Assembly (NCBI GenBank): GCA_902799855.1
Contig: CADCCA010000012.1
Location: 1 to 20,895 of the forward strand
Direction: 5' to 3'
Source: an uncultured Erysipelotrichaceae bacterium
Lineage (GTDB): Bacteria; Bacillota_I; Bacilli_A; RFN20; CAG-826
DNA: 20,895 bases
Shown piece after piece: positions 6,436 through 12,414 of this stretch (positions are counted from its first letter, which is position 1; every line of letters begins with the position of its first letter). Both the position numbers and the translations under genes were made by a program. The notes beneath the pieces were generated by a model. It worked only from the letters and a program-made list of their open reading frames with translations. It was not told the DNA's origin and did no database searches.

Positions 6436-6582
6436 ATGAATTCTAACACATTTTTAAAGATGTTTGGTCTTAATCCAGATGATTTTGAACCAAGCAAAGA
6501 AGGACTAATCGAATGTGAATATGGTTACATGGTTGATTTAGCACTATCTACTGCAGCTCATTTTGTACCAATTAAAAGTTAG
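6436..6582 (+). CDS. 48-aa orphan protein (possibly a truncated gene)
   Basis: A 48-codon ORF with a textbook SD and an extended -10 promoter. The product starts MNSNTFLKMFGLNPDDFEPS and ends AAHFVPIKS; it is acidic with no membrane segment. The strong start signals and the abrupt end suggest the intact front of a gene whose rest is lost, though a genuine small protein is equally possible. Its TAG overlaps the TAA of a convergent minus-strand fragment (6579-6581). I do not recognise the family. Confidence 0.5.
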   Translation: MNSNTFLKMFGLNPDDFEPSKEGLIECEYGYMVDLALSTAAHFVPIKS

Positions 6583-6713
6583 AAAACTGTTTTATAGATT
6601 TTATGCAAGCTCACTCCATCTGGTTTGAAATCAAACTCAATTTTATAGAACTCCACTCCCTTTTTTAGAGCTTCTTCTATCTTTGCTTTTTTAGCATAAA
6701 AAAACTTACTTTT
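6579..6713 (-). pseudogene. C-terminal coding fragment antisense to the orphan ORF end
   Basis: A minus-strand frame, open from about 6713 to TAA at 6579-6581, reads AKKAKIEEALKKGVEFYKIE then FDFKPDGVSLHKIYKTVF, which looks like real alpha/beta protein rather than random AT-rich translation. No start codon with an SD is present. I call it the C-terminal remnant of an unknown gene. The rest of 6583-6753 shows nothing else. Confidence 0.3.
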
Positions 6714-6753
6714 TTGTAAAAAATACTTTGGCAATCAATAAAAAGTGTAAATA

Positions 6754-6784
6754 AAGAAAATACCGAACCTATCGGCCCGGTATT
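6754..6784 (-). terminator. Terminator of htpG
   Basis: Minus-strand AATACCG / CGGTATT outer stem (6759-6784) with further pairing inside (CCGATAGG region) and a TTTTC-rich tail, 20 nt past the htpG stop. No TTGTATCA module lies between stop and hairpin, unlike the accessory genes. Confidence 0.75.
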
Positions 6785-6804
6785 AAGGTTAGTTGGATTA
6801 TTTT

Positions 6805-8721
6805 TTATTTTTCAAAAGCTTTGACGATTAAAGAATTGAGCTTTTTGACAAATTCTTGCTTATTAGAAACATCATATCCCTCTAATAGCAAGGCTTCATC
6901 ATATAAGACAGAAGCATAATTCTTAACCATCTCATCGTCTTGTTCAATACTAGCGAAAATTTTAAATAATTCATGTTCTGGGTTGAGTTCGAGAACTTTG
7001 ATGGATTTAACATCTTCTCCCTCACCTTTTTCTTCATTGATTGTCTTTTCCATTTCCATGGATAATCCTTCTTTTGTGGAGATACAAACAGGAGAATCAA
7101 CGAGTTTAGAAGAGATGATGACATCATCAACATTTTCTTTTAGAGAATCTTTTAGATTATCTAATAATCTCTTATGTTCTGCGGTGACGGATTCCACTTT
7201 TTCTTTTTCTTCATTAGTTAATTCATCACTACCTTCACTAGCGATAGATTTGAATTCTTTCTTATCGTATTCACGCACCATCATGATAGCGAATTCATCA
7301 ATCTTGCTATCAAATAATAAGACATCGATTCCTTGCTTTTTATATTTCTCTATCTGCGGTAATAGCTTAATGCTGTCTAGGTTACTACCAGAAGCATAAT
7401 AGATATATTTTTGATCCTTTCCCATTTCTTCCACGTATTGTTTTAAGGAGATATATTTATCTTCTTGTTTTAAGGAATGGAAGATGAGTAAATCATTTAA
7501 TAAATCTTTTTTAAAGCCATAGGAAGAATAAATACCATATTTGATATGCTCACCAAACGATGACCAGAATTTGAGGTATTTATCAAAGTCGCTATTCTTT
7601 AATTCTTTTAATTTTTCAACAATCTTCTTTTCGACGTTATCTGCGATAGTTTTTAAAACTGGTGAAGTTTGCAAGATTTCACGGGAAATATTCAAATTAA
7701 AAGCGTCTGAATCCACTAAACCTTTAACAAACTTTAAATAATCTGGGATTAATTCAGGGCATTTATCTTTAATGAATATTCCTTTGGAATATAATTGCAA
7801 ACCTTTTTCGAAGTTTTCACTATATAAATTATATGGTTGATGAGAAGGAATGAATAATAAAGCGCTATAATCAACTTTACCTTCAATGTTTAATTGAATA
7901 GATAATAATGGATCTTCATAATCAGAGAATTTACTCTTATAGAATTCATTTAATTCTTCTTGTTTAACTTCAGATTTATTCTTTTTCCAAAGTGGGACCA
8001 TTGAATTTAGCGTTTCTAATTCTTTATATTCTTCATATTGGCCTTCAATTTCTTTACCATCTTTATCTAATTTTGGTTTAGATTTAATGACATTCATCAT
8101 AATTGGATAACGAATATAATCACTATATTTCTTCACCAATTCTTTAATGCGGTAATCAGATAAATAATCATCATAGTTATTTTCTTTTGTGTTCTTCTTT
8201 AAATGAAGGGTGATGGTTGTGCCGACATCTTCTTTATCGCATTCTTCAATTGTGTAATTTTCTTTGCCATCAGAAATAAATCTATGGGCTTTTTCATTTT
8301 CTTTTTTACTAGTTACTTCTACTTCTTCCGCAACCATAAAGGCACTATAAAAGCCAACGCCAAATTGACCGATAATATCGACATCTTCTTTGTCTTTGTT
8401 CTTCATCTTTTTGACGAATTCTTTACTGCCACTTCTGGCAATTGTGCCGAGATTTTTAATCATCTCGCTTTTATTCATGCCAATACCATTATCACTAATA
8501 GTGATGGTTCTATCTTTTTTATCATAAGATAAGTCAATTTTATATTCTTCTAAAGCTACCTTGCCATTACTTGTTAAAGCGAGATATTTTCTTTTATCAA
8601 TCGCATCAGATGCATTAGAAATGAGCTCTCTTAAAAAGATCTCGGAATTGGAATATATCGAATTGATCATCAAGTTAAGTAATTCTTTGCTTTCTGTTTC
8701 AAATTGCTTTGTTTCTTTCAT
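6805..8721 (-). CDS. htpG: HSP90-family chaperone HtpG
   Basis: A 638-aa cytosolic ATP-dependent chaperone, full length for the family. The N-terminal GHKL ATPase shows LRELISNASDAIDK (catalytic Glu and Asn), DNGIGMN near residue 78, GQFGVGFYSAFMVA and GTTITLHL. The middle domain has FNLNISREILQ, with the Arg that contacts ATP, and the C-terminal dimerisation domain ends with LLLEGYDVSNKQEFVKKLNS. An AGGAGG SD lies 7 nt before ATG. It is a single-gene unit with its own promoter and terminator. Two CIRCE-like inverted repeats at the promoter point to HrcA repression. In Bacillus subtilis htpG is not in the HrcA regulon (established knowledge), so the control here differs. Confidence 0.98.
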   Translation of the reverse strand: MKETKQFETESKELLNLMINSIYSNSEIFLRELISNASDAIDKRKYLALTSNGKVALEEYKIDLSYDKKDRTITISDNGIGMNKSEMIKNLGTIARSGSKEFVKKMKNKDKEDVDIIGQFGVGFYSAFMVAEEVEVTSKKENEKAHRFISDGKENYTIEECDKEDVGTTITLHLKKNTKENNYDDYLSDYRIKELVKKYSDYIRYPIMMNVIKSKPKLDKDGKEIEGQYEEYKELETLNSMVPLWKKNKSEVKQEELNEFYKSKFSDYEDPLLSIQLNIEGKVDYSALLFIPSHQPYNLYSENFEKGLQLYSKGIFIKDKCPELIPDYLKFVKGLVDSDAFNLNISREILQTSPVLKTIADNVEKKIVEKLKELKNSDFDKYLKFWSSFGEHIKYGIYSSYGFKKDLLNDLLIFHSLKQEDKYISLKQYVEEMGKDQKYIYYASGSNLDSIKLLPQIEKYKKQGIDVLLFDSKIDEFAIMMVREYDKKEFKSIASEGSDELTNEEKEKVESVTAEHKRLLDNLKDSLKENVDDVIISSKLVDSPVCISTKEGLSMEMEKTINEEKGEGEDVKSIKVLELNPEHELFKIFASIEQDDEMVKNYASVLYDEALLLEGYDVSNKQEFVKKLNSLIVKAFEK

Positions 8722-8735
8722 AAACTAGCCTCCTT

Positions 8736-8762
8736 TTAGCACTTGAACTCTTTAACTGCTAA
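8736..8762 (-). promoter_or_regulatory. CIRCE element 2 (HrcA operator) in the htpG leader
   Basis: Inverted repeat TTAGCACTT (8736-8744), 9-nt spacer, AACTGCTAA (8754-8762). It matches the CIRCE consensus TTAGCACTC-N9-GAGTGCTAA at 15 of 18 arm positions and ends 1 nt before the SD (8729-8734), so bound HrcA would also cover the ribosome site region of the DNA. Confidence 0.85.
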
Positions 8763-8770
8763 CATATATG

Positions 8771-8810
8771 ATTTTACCAACTTTTAGCACTCTGTCAACT
8801 AGATTGCCAA
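8771..8810 (-). promoter_or_regulatory. htpG promoter with CIRCE element 1 over the -35
   Basis: Minus-strand -35 TTGACA (8793-8798), 16-bp spacer, -10 TAAAAT (8771-8776). On the plus strand TTAGCACTC (8784-8792), TGTCAACTA spacer and GATTGCCAA (8802-8810) form a second CIRCE with one perfect arm and one 7/9 arm. The -35 hexamer lies inside its 9-nt spacer, so repressor binding would mask it. Confidence 0.8.
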
Positions 8811-8835
8811 TTATTCTTCTTTTTATGGGATATTA

Positions 8836-8859
8836 AGAAAAAAGTACACGAGTGTACTT
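8836..8859 (-). terminator. Terminator of the lipoprotein stub
   Basis: Minus-strand AAGTACAC / GTGTACTT, 7-8 bp with a 2-4-nt loop, then TTTTTTC. It faces the small lipoprotein-like ORF at 8935-9060. Confidence 0.7.
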
Positions 8860-8934
8860 CATTCTATTTTGTTATATAAATATTAATTCTTGATTGTCTT
8901 TTTCATACTTTTATAAGCCTATTTTGATGATTTA

Positions 8935-9060
8935 TTATAGGAAAATCCAAATATTAGAAAGAATATGCAATTTAATGTTGTTAGGCTTAGAAATGCCATC
9001 GTTATGACATGAAGGTAGAAGCAATAGCAAAATAAATAAAGGCACTAGTTTCTTTTTCAT
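8935..9060 (-). pseudogene. Lipoprotein signal peptide stub
   Basis: A 41-codon frame begins MKKKLVPLFILLLLLPSC, a complete lipoprotein signal with lipobox LPSC, and then runs only 23 more residues (HNDGISKPNNIKLH...) to TAA. A terminator lies 76 nt further on. The signal peptide without a mature domain suggests a truncated gene; a real micro-lipoprotein is the alternative. There is no SD before the ATG. Confidence 0.45.
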
Positions 9061-9113
9061 ATTTTTAGATTAAAACAACTAATGTAAAACTCTATGTGAA
9101 TTAATTTGAAAAT

Positions 9114-9146
9114 TAAAAAAACAGTACCGAATTTTATCAGTACTGT
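9114..9146 (-). terminator. Terminator of the Vat-like acetyltransferase gene
   Basis: Minus-strand ACAGTACTGA / TCGGTACTGT (10 bp, one T-G pair) followed by seven T. Its sequence is close to the hairpins at 202-227 and 2501-2525, and it is the hairpin part of module R4. Confidence 0.85.
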
Positions 9147-9225
9147 TGTATACACTTGGGGGCAGTGAACCAAATTGGTACTTTTTGCCCTAAAACCTGG
9201 GGTGCAGACAACTAAAGTGATACAC
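9121..9225 (-). repeat. Hairpin-29-core module, copy R4
   Basis: Plus-strand view: hairpin end 9146, exactly 29 nt, a degenerate core TGGTACTT (9176-9183), and a second core TGATACAC at 9218-9225, 42 nt later. Each core is preceded by a GGGG-GCAG-(A)AC-AAA stretch (GGGGGCAGTGAACCAAATTG at 9158-9177; GCAGACAACTAAAGTGATAC at 9204-9223), so two direct repeats are visible. It lies directly between the stop codon and terminator of the Vat-like gene. Confidence 0.65.
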
Positions 9226-9236
9226 TTTATAACATT

Positions 9237-9878
9237 TTATGAATTGACAATCTTTTTTATTTGTTCTTTGTCTAATTCTTTGGCAGTTAATAATGGGATT
9301 AATTTCCTAATTATTTTAACATCCTTGTCCCACCATTTGAGTTTCAAAAGAAACTCTCTCGTGTCTTCATCAAAACGATATTTTTTTACTTCAGCAGGAT
9401 TGCCCACGACAACTGAATATGGAGGTATATCTTTCGCAACAACTGAATTGGCACCAATAATTGCACCATCTCCAATATGAACGCCTGGGAGAATTGTGAC
9501 ATTTTGCCCAATCCAAACATCGTTTCCCACAATTGTGTCTCCACGGTTTCCTCTAGCACCAAAAGGTCTTGATAGCCCTTTGAATTCATCAATTATTTCA
9601 AAAGGATATGCCGTATAACAATCAAGCATGTGATTAGCACCGTTCATTACGAATTCTACACCCTTAGCTACACTGCAAAATTTTCCAATAATTAGTTTGT
9701 CACCAATAAAATCGTAATGATGGGTGACATGTTTCTCAAAAGATTCTGGGCCATCTTCGCTATCATCATAATATGAATAATCACCAACAATAATATTAGG
9801 GTTTGTCACAACACTGTTGATATAGCAAAATGATTTAAATTGTGCATTTGGATAAATAGGTTTGATCTTCTTTTCCAT
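9237..9878 (-). CDS. Vat/CatB-like xenobiotic acetyltransferase
   Basis: A 213-aa left-handed beta-helix acetyltransferase of the XAT class. Diagnostic blocks are [35 protein letters not shown] with His83 as the expected catalytic base, [40 protein letters not shown] and [12 protein letters not shown]. Length and order match VatD (streptogramin A) and CatB (chloramphenicol) enzymes, which use acetyl-CoA. The exact drug cannot be read from sequence, and chromosomal relatives with no known drug exist. The ATG has no SD; TATAAT ends 7 nt before it, suggesting a leaderless mRNA. It diverges from the IS3 transposase, and module R4 follows its stop. Confidence 0.85.
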   Translation of the reverse strand: MEKKIKPIYPNAQFKSFCYINSVVTNPNIIVGDYSYYDDSEDGPESFEKHVTHHYDFIGDKLIIGKFCSVAKGVEFVMNGANHMLDCYTAYPFEIIDEFKGLSRPFGARGNRGDTIVGNDVWIGQNVTILPGVHIGDGAIIGANSVVAKDIPPYSVVVGNPAEVKKYRFDEDTREFLLKLKWWDKDVKIIRKLIPLLTAKELDKEQIKKIVNS

Positions 9879-9885
9879 ATTTCAA

Positions 9886-9913
9886 ATTATATTACATTAC
9901 TTAGTAAAACCAA
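9886..9913 (-). promoter_or_regulatory. Promoter of the Vat-like gene (leaderless)
   Basis: Minus-strand -35 TTGGTT (9908-9913), 16-bp spacer, perfect -10 TATAAT (9886-9891). The start codon begins 7 nt after the -10, where transcription itself should begin. Confidence 0.7.
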
Positions 9914-9948
9914 ATATTATTCTCGTGACTATTAAGAAGGAAAAAACA

Positions 9949-10941
9949 ATGATTAAGAAGGAAACATTGATAGCAAATCTAAGAAAAGCTGAAAGAAAGT
10001 TGTTTATTTGGGAAAACATAAATATAAGTATCAATTCTTCGGTTAAAGAAAAAGAAATCGCTGCGAAAAAGTTTTTAAATGAACATCCTAATTACAATCT
10101 TTATGAGGTAAGCGACACTATTAAAATCAATAAAGGCACCTTGTATCACCACCTCTACACTAAAGTTGAAAAACCTTGGTATGTTCAACGTGTTGAAGAT
10201 TTGACTCAAGAAGTGATCAATGTGTTCGAAGAATCCAACCGCGTATACGGAGCTAACAAGATTGTTTTAGCGTTAAAGAAAAAGGGAATTGTTGCAGATA
10301 AAAAAACAGTCCTCAAAATAATGAAAACTAATAATTTAGTTAAAGAAAATGTTATTAAAAGAAAAACGCCAAAAGTCGATAAAGAAAAAAGAAATTATTA
10401 CCGAAATCTATTAAAACAACAGTTTAATGCAGACGCTCCAAACAAAGTTTGGACAAGCGATTTATTAGAGTTCAAAATAAGAGGAGTCTCTTTTTATTTA
10501 TGTGCAATTATGGACCTCTTTTCAAGAATGATAGTCGCATGGAGGATATCATCGAATCGAAACGGTAGTTTGGTGATTTTGACATTCAAAGACGCATTTG
10601 AAAACCGAAATGAACCACTAGATTTAATATTTCACACGGACCAAGGATCGGAATTTAAAACAAATGAATTTATGGAAATGTTAGAAGTATTAGGCGTTAA
10701 ACAGTCATTCTCTTATAAAGGAGTACCAAATGATAACGCCCCCATTGAAGGCTTCTTTTCCAGACTAAGAAGTGAAGAACTCAATAAACATATTGAGCAC
10801 TATGAAAATTCAAGAATAGCAAAAGAATATTTAGAAAGGTATTTTAATTTTTATAATTTTGGAAGGGTTCACACTTATAATGGCGGCTTAAGCCCATCAG
10901 AAAAAGAAGATGAATGGTATAAAAATAACGGCCATTTTTGA
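9949..10941 (+). CDS. IS3-family transposase (OrfB-type, DDE)
   Basis: A 330-aa transposase, starting at the ATG at 9949 that has an AAGAAGG SD 8 nt upstream; an in-frame ATG at 9862 would overlap the divergent gene. Residues about 55-135 are an HTH_21-like DNA-binding part (YEVSDTIKINKGTLYHH, RVYGANKIVLALKKKGI). The RNase H-like integrase core follows, with catalytic Asp171 (WTSDLLEF), Asp231 (FHTDQGSEF) and Glu267 (NDNAPIEGFF), exactly D-35-E. All key residues are intact. No separate OrfA with a frameshift window is present, and no terminal inverted repeats were found on either side, so it may be a solitary or decayed element. The stop codon lies within its own terminator. Confidence 0.9.
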   Translation: MIKKETLIANLRKAERKLFIWENINISINSSVKEKEIAAKKFLNEHPNYNLYEVSDTIKINKGTLYHHLYTKVEKPWYVQRVEDLTQEVINVFEESNRVYGANKIVLALKKKGIVADKKTVLKIMKTNNLVKENVIKRKTPKVDKEKRNYYRNLLKQQFNADAPNKVWTSDLLEFKIRGVSFYLCAIMDLFSRMIVAWRISSNRNGSLVILTFKDAFENRNEPLDLIFHTDQGSEFKTNEFMEMLEVLGVKQSFSYKGVPNDNAPIEGFFSRLRSEELNKHIEHYENSRIAKEYLERYFNFYNFGRVHTYNGGLSPSEKEDEWYKNNGHF

Positions 10942-10953
10942 CCGTCATTTTTT
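10928..10953 (+). terminator. Terminator overlapping the transposase stop (probably bidirectional)
   Basis: ACGGCCA (10928-10934) / TGACCGT (10939-10945), one mismatch, then CATTTTTTG. The TGA stop is the first part of the right arm. Read on the minus strand the same hairpin is followed by TATTTTTAT, so it may also end the S21-tRNA transcript coming the other way. Two more hairpins (10952-10968 and 10968-10990) lie between it and the tRNA. Confidence 0.6.
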
Positions 10954-11006
10954 GCTTATATTAAGCAAATCCGAATTTTTGGTTCAGATTCGCCACCCTT
11001 GACGAA

Positions 11007-11082
11007 TGGTTGCGGAGGCAGGATTTGAACACTGCGACCTCCAGGTTATGGGCCTGACGAGCTACCACTGCTCTACTCCGCG
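11007..11082 (-). tRNA. Initiator tRNA-Met (CAT), with atypical features
   Basis: A 76-nt cloverleaf with encoded CCA. The acceptor CGCGGAG / CTCCGCA has the C1-A72 mismatch that marks bacterial initiator tRNA. Anticodon stem TCAGG / CCTGG, loop CCCATAA, anticodon CAT. Three deviations are seen: position 33 is C instead of the near-invariant U; the G-C run of the anticodon stem has A-T at 29-41, leaving two G-C pairs; and the T-arm 5' strand reads GCAGTG against CCTGC, an extra T compared with the usual GCAGG. It follows the S21 gene by 31 nt with a hairpin (11088-11107) between them. Either a divergent but working initiator or a decaying copy. Confidence 0.85.
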
Positions 11083-11087
11083 ATCTC

Positions 11088-11107
11088 GCCCGGAGCATTG
11101 TCCAGGC
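11088..11107 (-). other. Hairpin between rpsU and the initiator tRNA
   Basis: Minus-strand GCCTGGA-CAATGC-TCCGGGC, a 7-bp GC-rich stem with one T-G pair and no U-run. It lies between the S21 stop and the tRNA 5' end, so it is more likely a processing or stabilising structure in a joint transcript than a terminator. Confidence 0.4.
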
Positions 11108-11113
11108 TAGTTT

Positions 11114-11290
11114 TTATTTGCGATTTTTGCGACGAGCGTTTTCGCTCTTCACTTTTCTCTTAAGAGATTTCTTAAGGAAGAATTCTCTCTTACGAGCTTC
11201 TTGGATGGTACCTGCTTTATTGACTTGTCTTTTGAATCTACGAAGAGCATCATCTAAGGTTTCGTTTTCACGAACTGAAGTCTTTGGCAT
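11114..11290 (-). CDS. rpsU: 30S ribosomal protein S21
   Basis: A 58-aa basic protein: [20 protein letters not shown], then the conserved [14 protein letters not shown] and a Lys/Arg-rich tail. Typical Bacilli length. S21 binds the 30S platform near the anti-SD end of 16S rRNA. I chose the ATG at 11288-11290, 6-7 nt after an AAGGAGGTG SD; an in-frame GTG at 11299 would lie inside that SD. It has its own promoter and is followed closely by the initiator tRNA, two initiation-related products in what may be a single transcript. Confidence 0.96.
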   Translation of the reverse strand: MPKTSVRENETLDDALRRFKRQVNKAGTIQEARKREFFLKKSLKRKVKSENARRKNRK

Positions 11291-11326
11291 ATGTTTCACC
11301 TCCTTGAAGTTTTTGCAACGTGTCTA

Positions 11327-11354
11327 TTATTACAAAGTAGTCTAATTAATGCAA
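11327..11354 (-). promoter_or_regulatory. Probable rpsU promoter
   Basis: Minus-strand -35 TTGCAT (11349-11354), 16-bp spacer, -10 TAATAA (11327-11332), about 36 nt before the rpsU start. It sits in the 74-nt gap after deoC, where no convincing terminator is seen, so read-through from deoC is possible. Confidence 0.5.
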
Positions 11355-11364
11355 GCATTATTTC

Positions 11365-12003
11365 TTAAATAATTTTTGCACCACTAGATGTACCGATGCG
11401 GTTAGCACCTGCTTCCACCATGGCAATTAAGTCTTCGTGGGTACGCACACCACCACTGGCTTTAACACCCATTTCTGGACCAACGGTTTCTCTCATGAGT
11501 TTAACAGCGTGAACTGTCGCACCACCTGTTGAAAAGCCTGTGCTTGTTTTAACAAAGTCAGCACCTGCTTCTTTAGCGGCTTTACAGGCTCTAACGATTT
11601 CTTCGTCACTTAATAAGCATGTTTCAATGATGACTTTTAAAACGATATCTCTACCAACGGCTTGTTTAATTTCTTTTATTTCTTCTCTAACATAGTCATC
11701 ATGTCCGGCTTTTAACATACCGACATTAATGACCATATCGACTTCATTAGCCCCTTCTTTGACCGCTAAAACGGCTTCTTCTACTTTGGTTTTAGTTAAG
11801 TTCATTCCAAGAGGGAATCCAATAACTGTGCAAACTTTAACAGTTGAGCCTTTTAAACATTCCGCGGCTAATGGAACATAGCCTGGATTGACGCAGACTG
11901 ACATGAAGTCAAATTGCTTAGCTTCTTCACAGAGTTTAACGATTTGTTCAGGCATAGCATCCTGCTTTAAAAGAGTGTGATCGATTAATTTATTGTAGTT
12001 CAT
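11365..12003 (-). CDS. deoC: Deoxyribose-phosphate aldolase
   Basis: A 212-aa class I aldolase that splits 2-deoxyribose 5-phosphate into glyceraldehyde 3-phosphate and acetaldehyde in deoxynucleoside salvage. DHTLLKQDA at the N-terminus, [19 protein letters not shown] with Asp89, the Schiff-base Lys152 in [10 protein letters not shown], and Lys181 in [10 protein letters not shown] are all present, so the active site is complete. The length fits the family. A GAGGAAAA SD lies before the ATG and a TATAAT -10 at 12024-12029. It stands alone here, without the other deo genes (pyrimidine phosphorylase, deoB), between L32 and S21. Confidence 0.97.
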   Translation of the reverse strand: MNYNKLIDHTLLKQDAMPEQIVKLCEEAKQFDFMSVCVNPGYVPLAAECLKGSTVKVCTVIGFPLGMNLTKTKVEEAVLAVKEGANEVDMVINVGMLKAGHDDYVREEIKEIKQAVGRDIVLKVIIETCLLSDEEIVRACKAAKEAGADFVKTSTGFSTGGATVHAVKLMRETVGPEMGVKASGGVRTHEDLIAMVEAGANRIGTSSGAKII

Positions 12004-12023
12004 ATATTTTTCCTCGCTTAGTT

Positions 12024-12029
12024 ATTATA
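12024..12029 (-). promoter_or_regulatory. deoC -10 box
   Basis: Perfect TATAAT on the minus strand, 20 nt before the deoC start codon with an SD between. The region where a -35 would lie is occupied by the rpmF terminator hairpin, so no -35 is assigned. Confidence 0.5.
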
Positions 12030-12033
12030 GCAC

Positions 12034-12060
12034 AAAAAGAAAAAGTCCATTTAAGGACTT
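12034..12060 (-). terminator. Terminator of rpmF
   Basis: Minus-strand AAGTCC-TTAAAT-GGACTT followed by TTTCTTTTT, 18 nt past the L32 stop and just before the deoC -10. Confidence 0.8.
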
Positions 12061-12078
12061 ATCTCTTTTAAGAAAAAC

Positions 12079-12324
12079 TTACTTTTCTTCTTTTTTGCTA
12101 GCTTTTTTAGCTGGAGCTTTCTTAGCAGGTTTTTCCTCTTTGACGAGCTTACCATCTAAGTAAACTGGTTTACCAGCATAATAGCCACATTTTGGACAAA
12201 CGTGATGGGCTTTGATCATGGCACCACATTGTGGGCATGTGACTAAGCCTGTAACGCTTAACTTAAAGTGTGTTCTTCTTAATCTTTTTCTTGTTTTACT
12301 AATTCTTCTTTGTGGGACGGCCAT
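12079..12324 (-). CDS. rpmF: 50S ribosomal protein L32 with Lys-rich tail
   Basis: An 81-aa protein. [19 protein letters not shown] at the start and four cysteines (30, 33, 43, 46; CPQC and CPKC) form the zinc-binding L32 core. The usual length is about 57-60 aa; residues 62-81 are an Ala/Lys-rich tail ([19 protein letters not shown]) not found in Bacillus L32. An AGGAGGAA SD lies 9 nt before ATG. It has its own strong promoter and terminator. In many bacteria rpmF sits next to a DUF177 (YceD) gene and fatty-acid genes; here it does not. Confidence 0.96.
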   Translation of the reverse strand: MAVPQRRISKTRKRLRRTHFKLSVTGLVTCPQCGAMIKAHHVCPKCGYYAGKPVYLDGKLVKEEKPAKKAPAKKASKKEEK

Positions 12325-12352
12325 AACCTATTCCTCCTTAGCAACGGGAATT

Positions 12353-12381
12353 AGTATATATAAATACTAGTTTTTAGTCAA
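12353..12381 (-). promoter_or_regulatory. rpmF promoter
   Basis: Minus-strand -35 TTGACT (12376-12381), 17-bp spacer, -10 TATACT (12353-12358), about 29 nt before the L32 start. It is close to consensus and placed just after the mtaB stop, so L32 is transcribed separately from the mtaB operon or in addition to it. Confidence 0.75.
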
Positions 12382-12414
12382 TAGATTTTTAGACATCTTC
12401 TAAACTATTGTATT

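Noticed and set aside
6983..7399. 138-codon plus-strand frame inside htpG, and other antisense frames in htpG
   Set aside because: Shadow of the conserved htpG coding sequence; no SD, Ser/Phe-rich antisense composition.
9879..11006. Terminal inverted repeats around the IS3 transposase
   Set aside because: Only short AT-rich likeness (AACCAAA-type) was found between the flanks; not enough to mark element ends.
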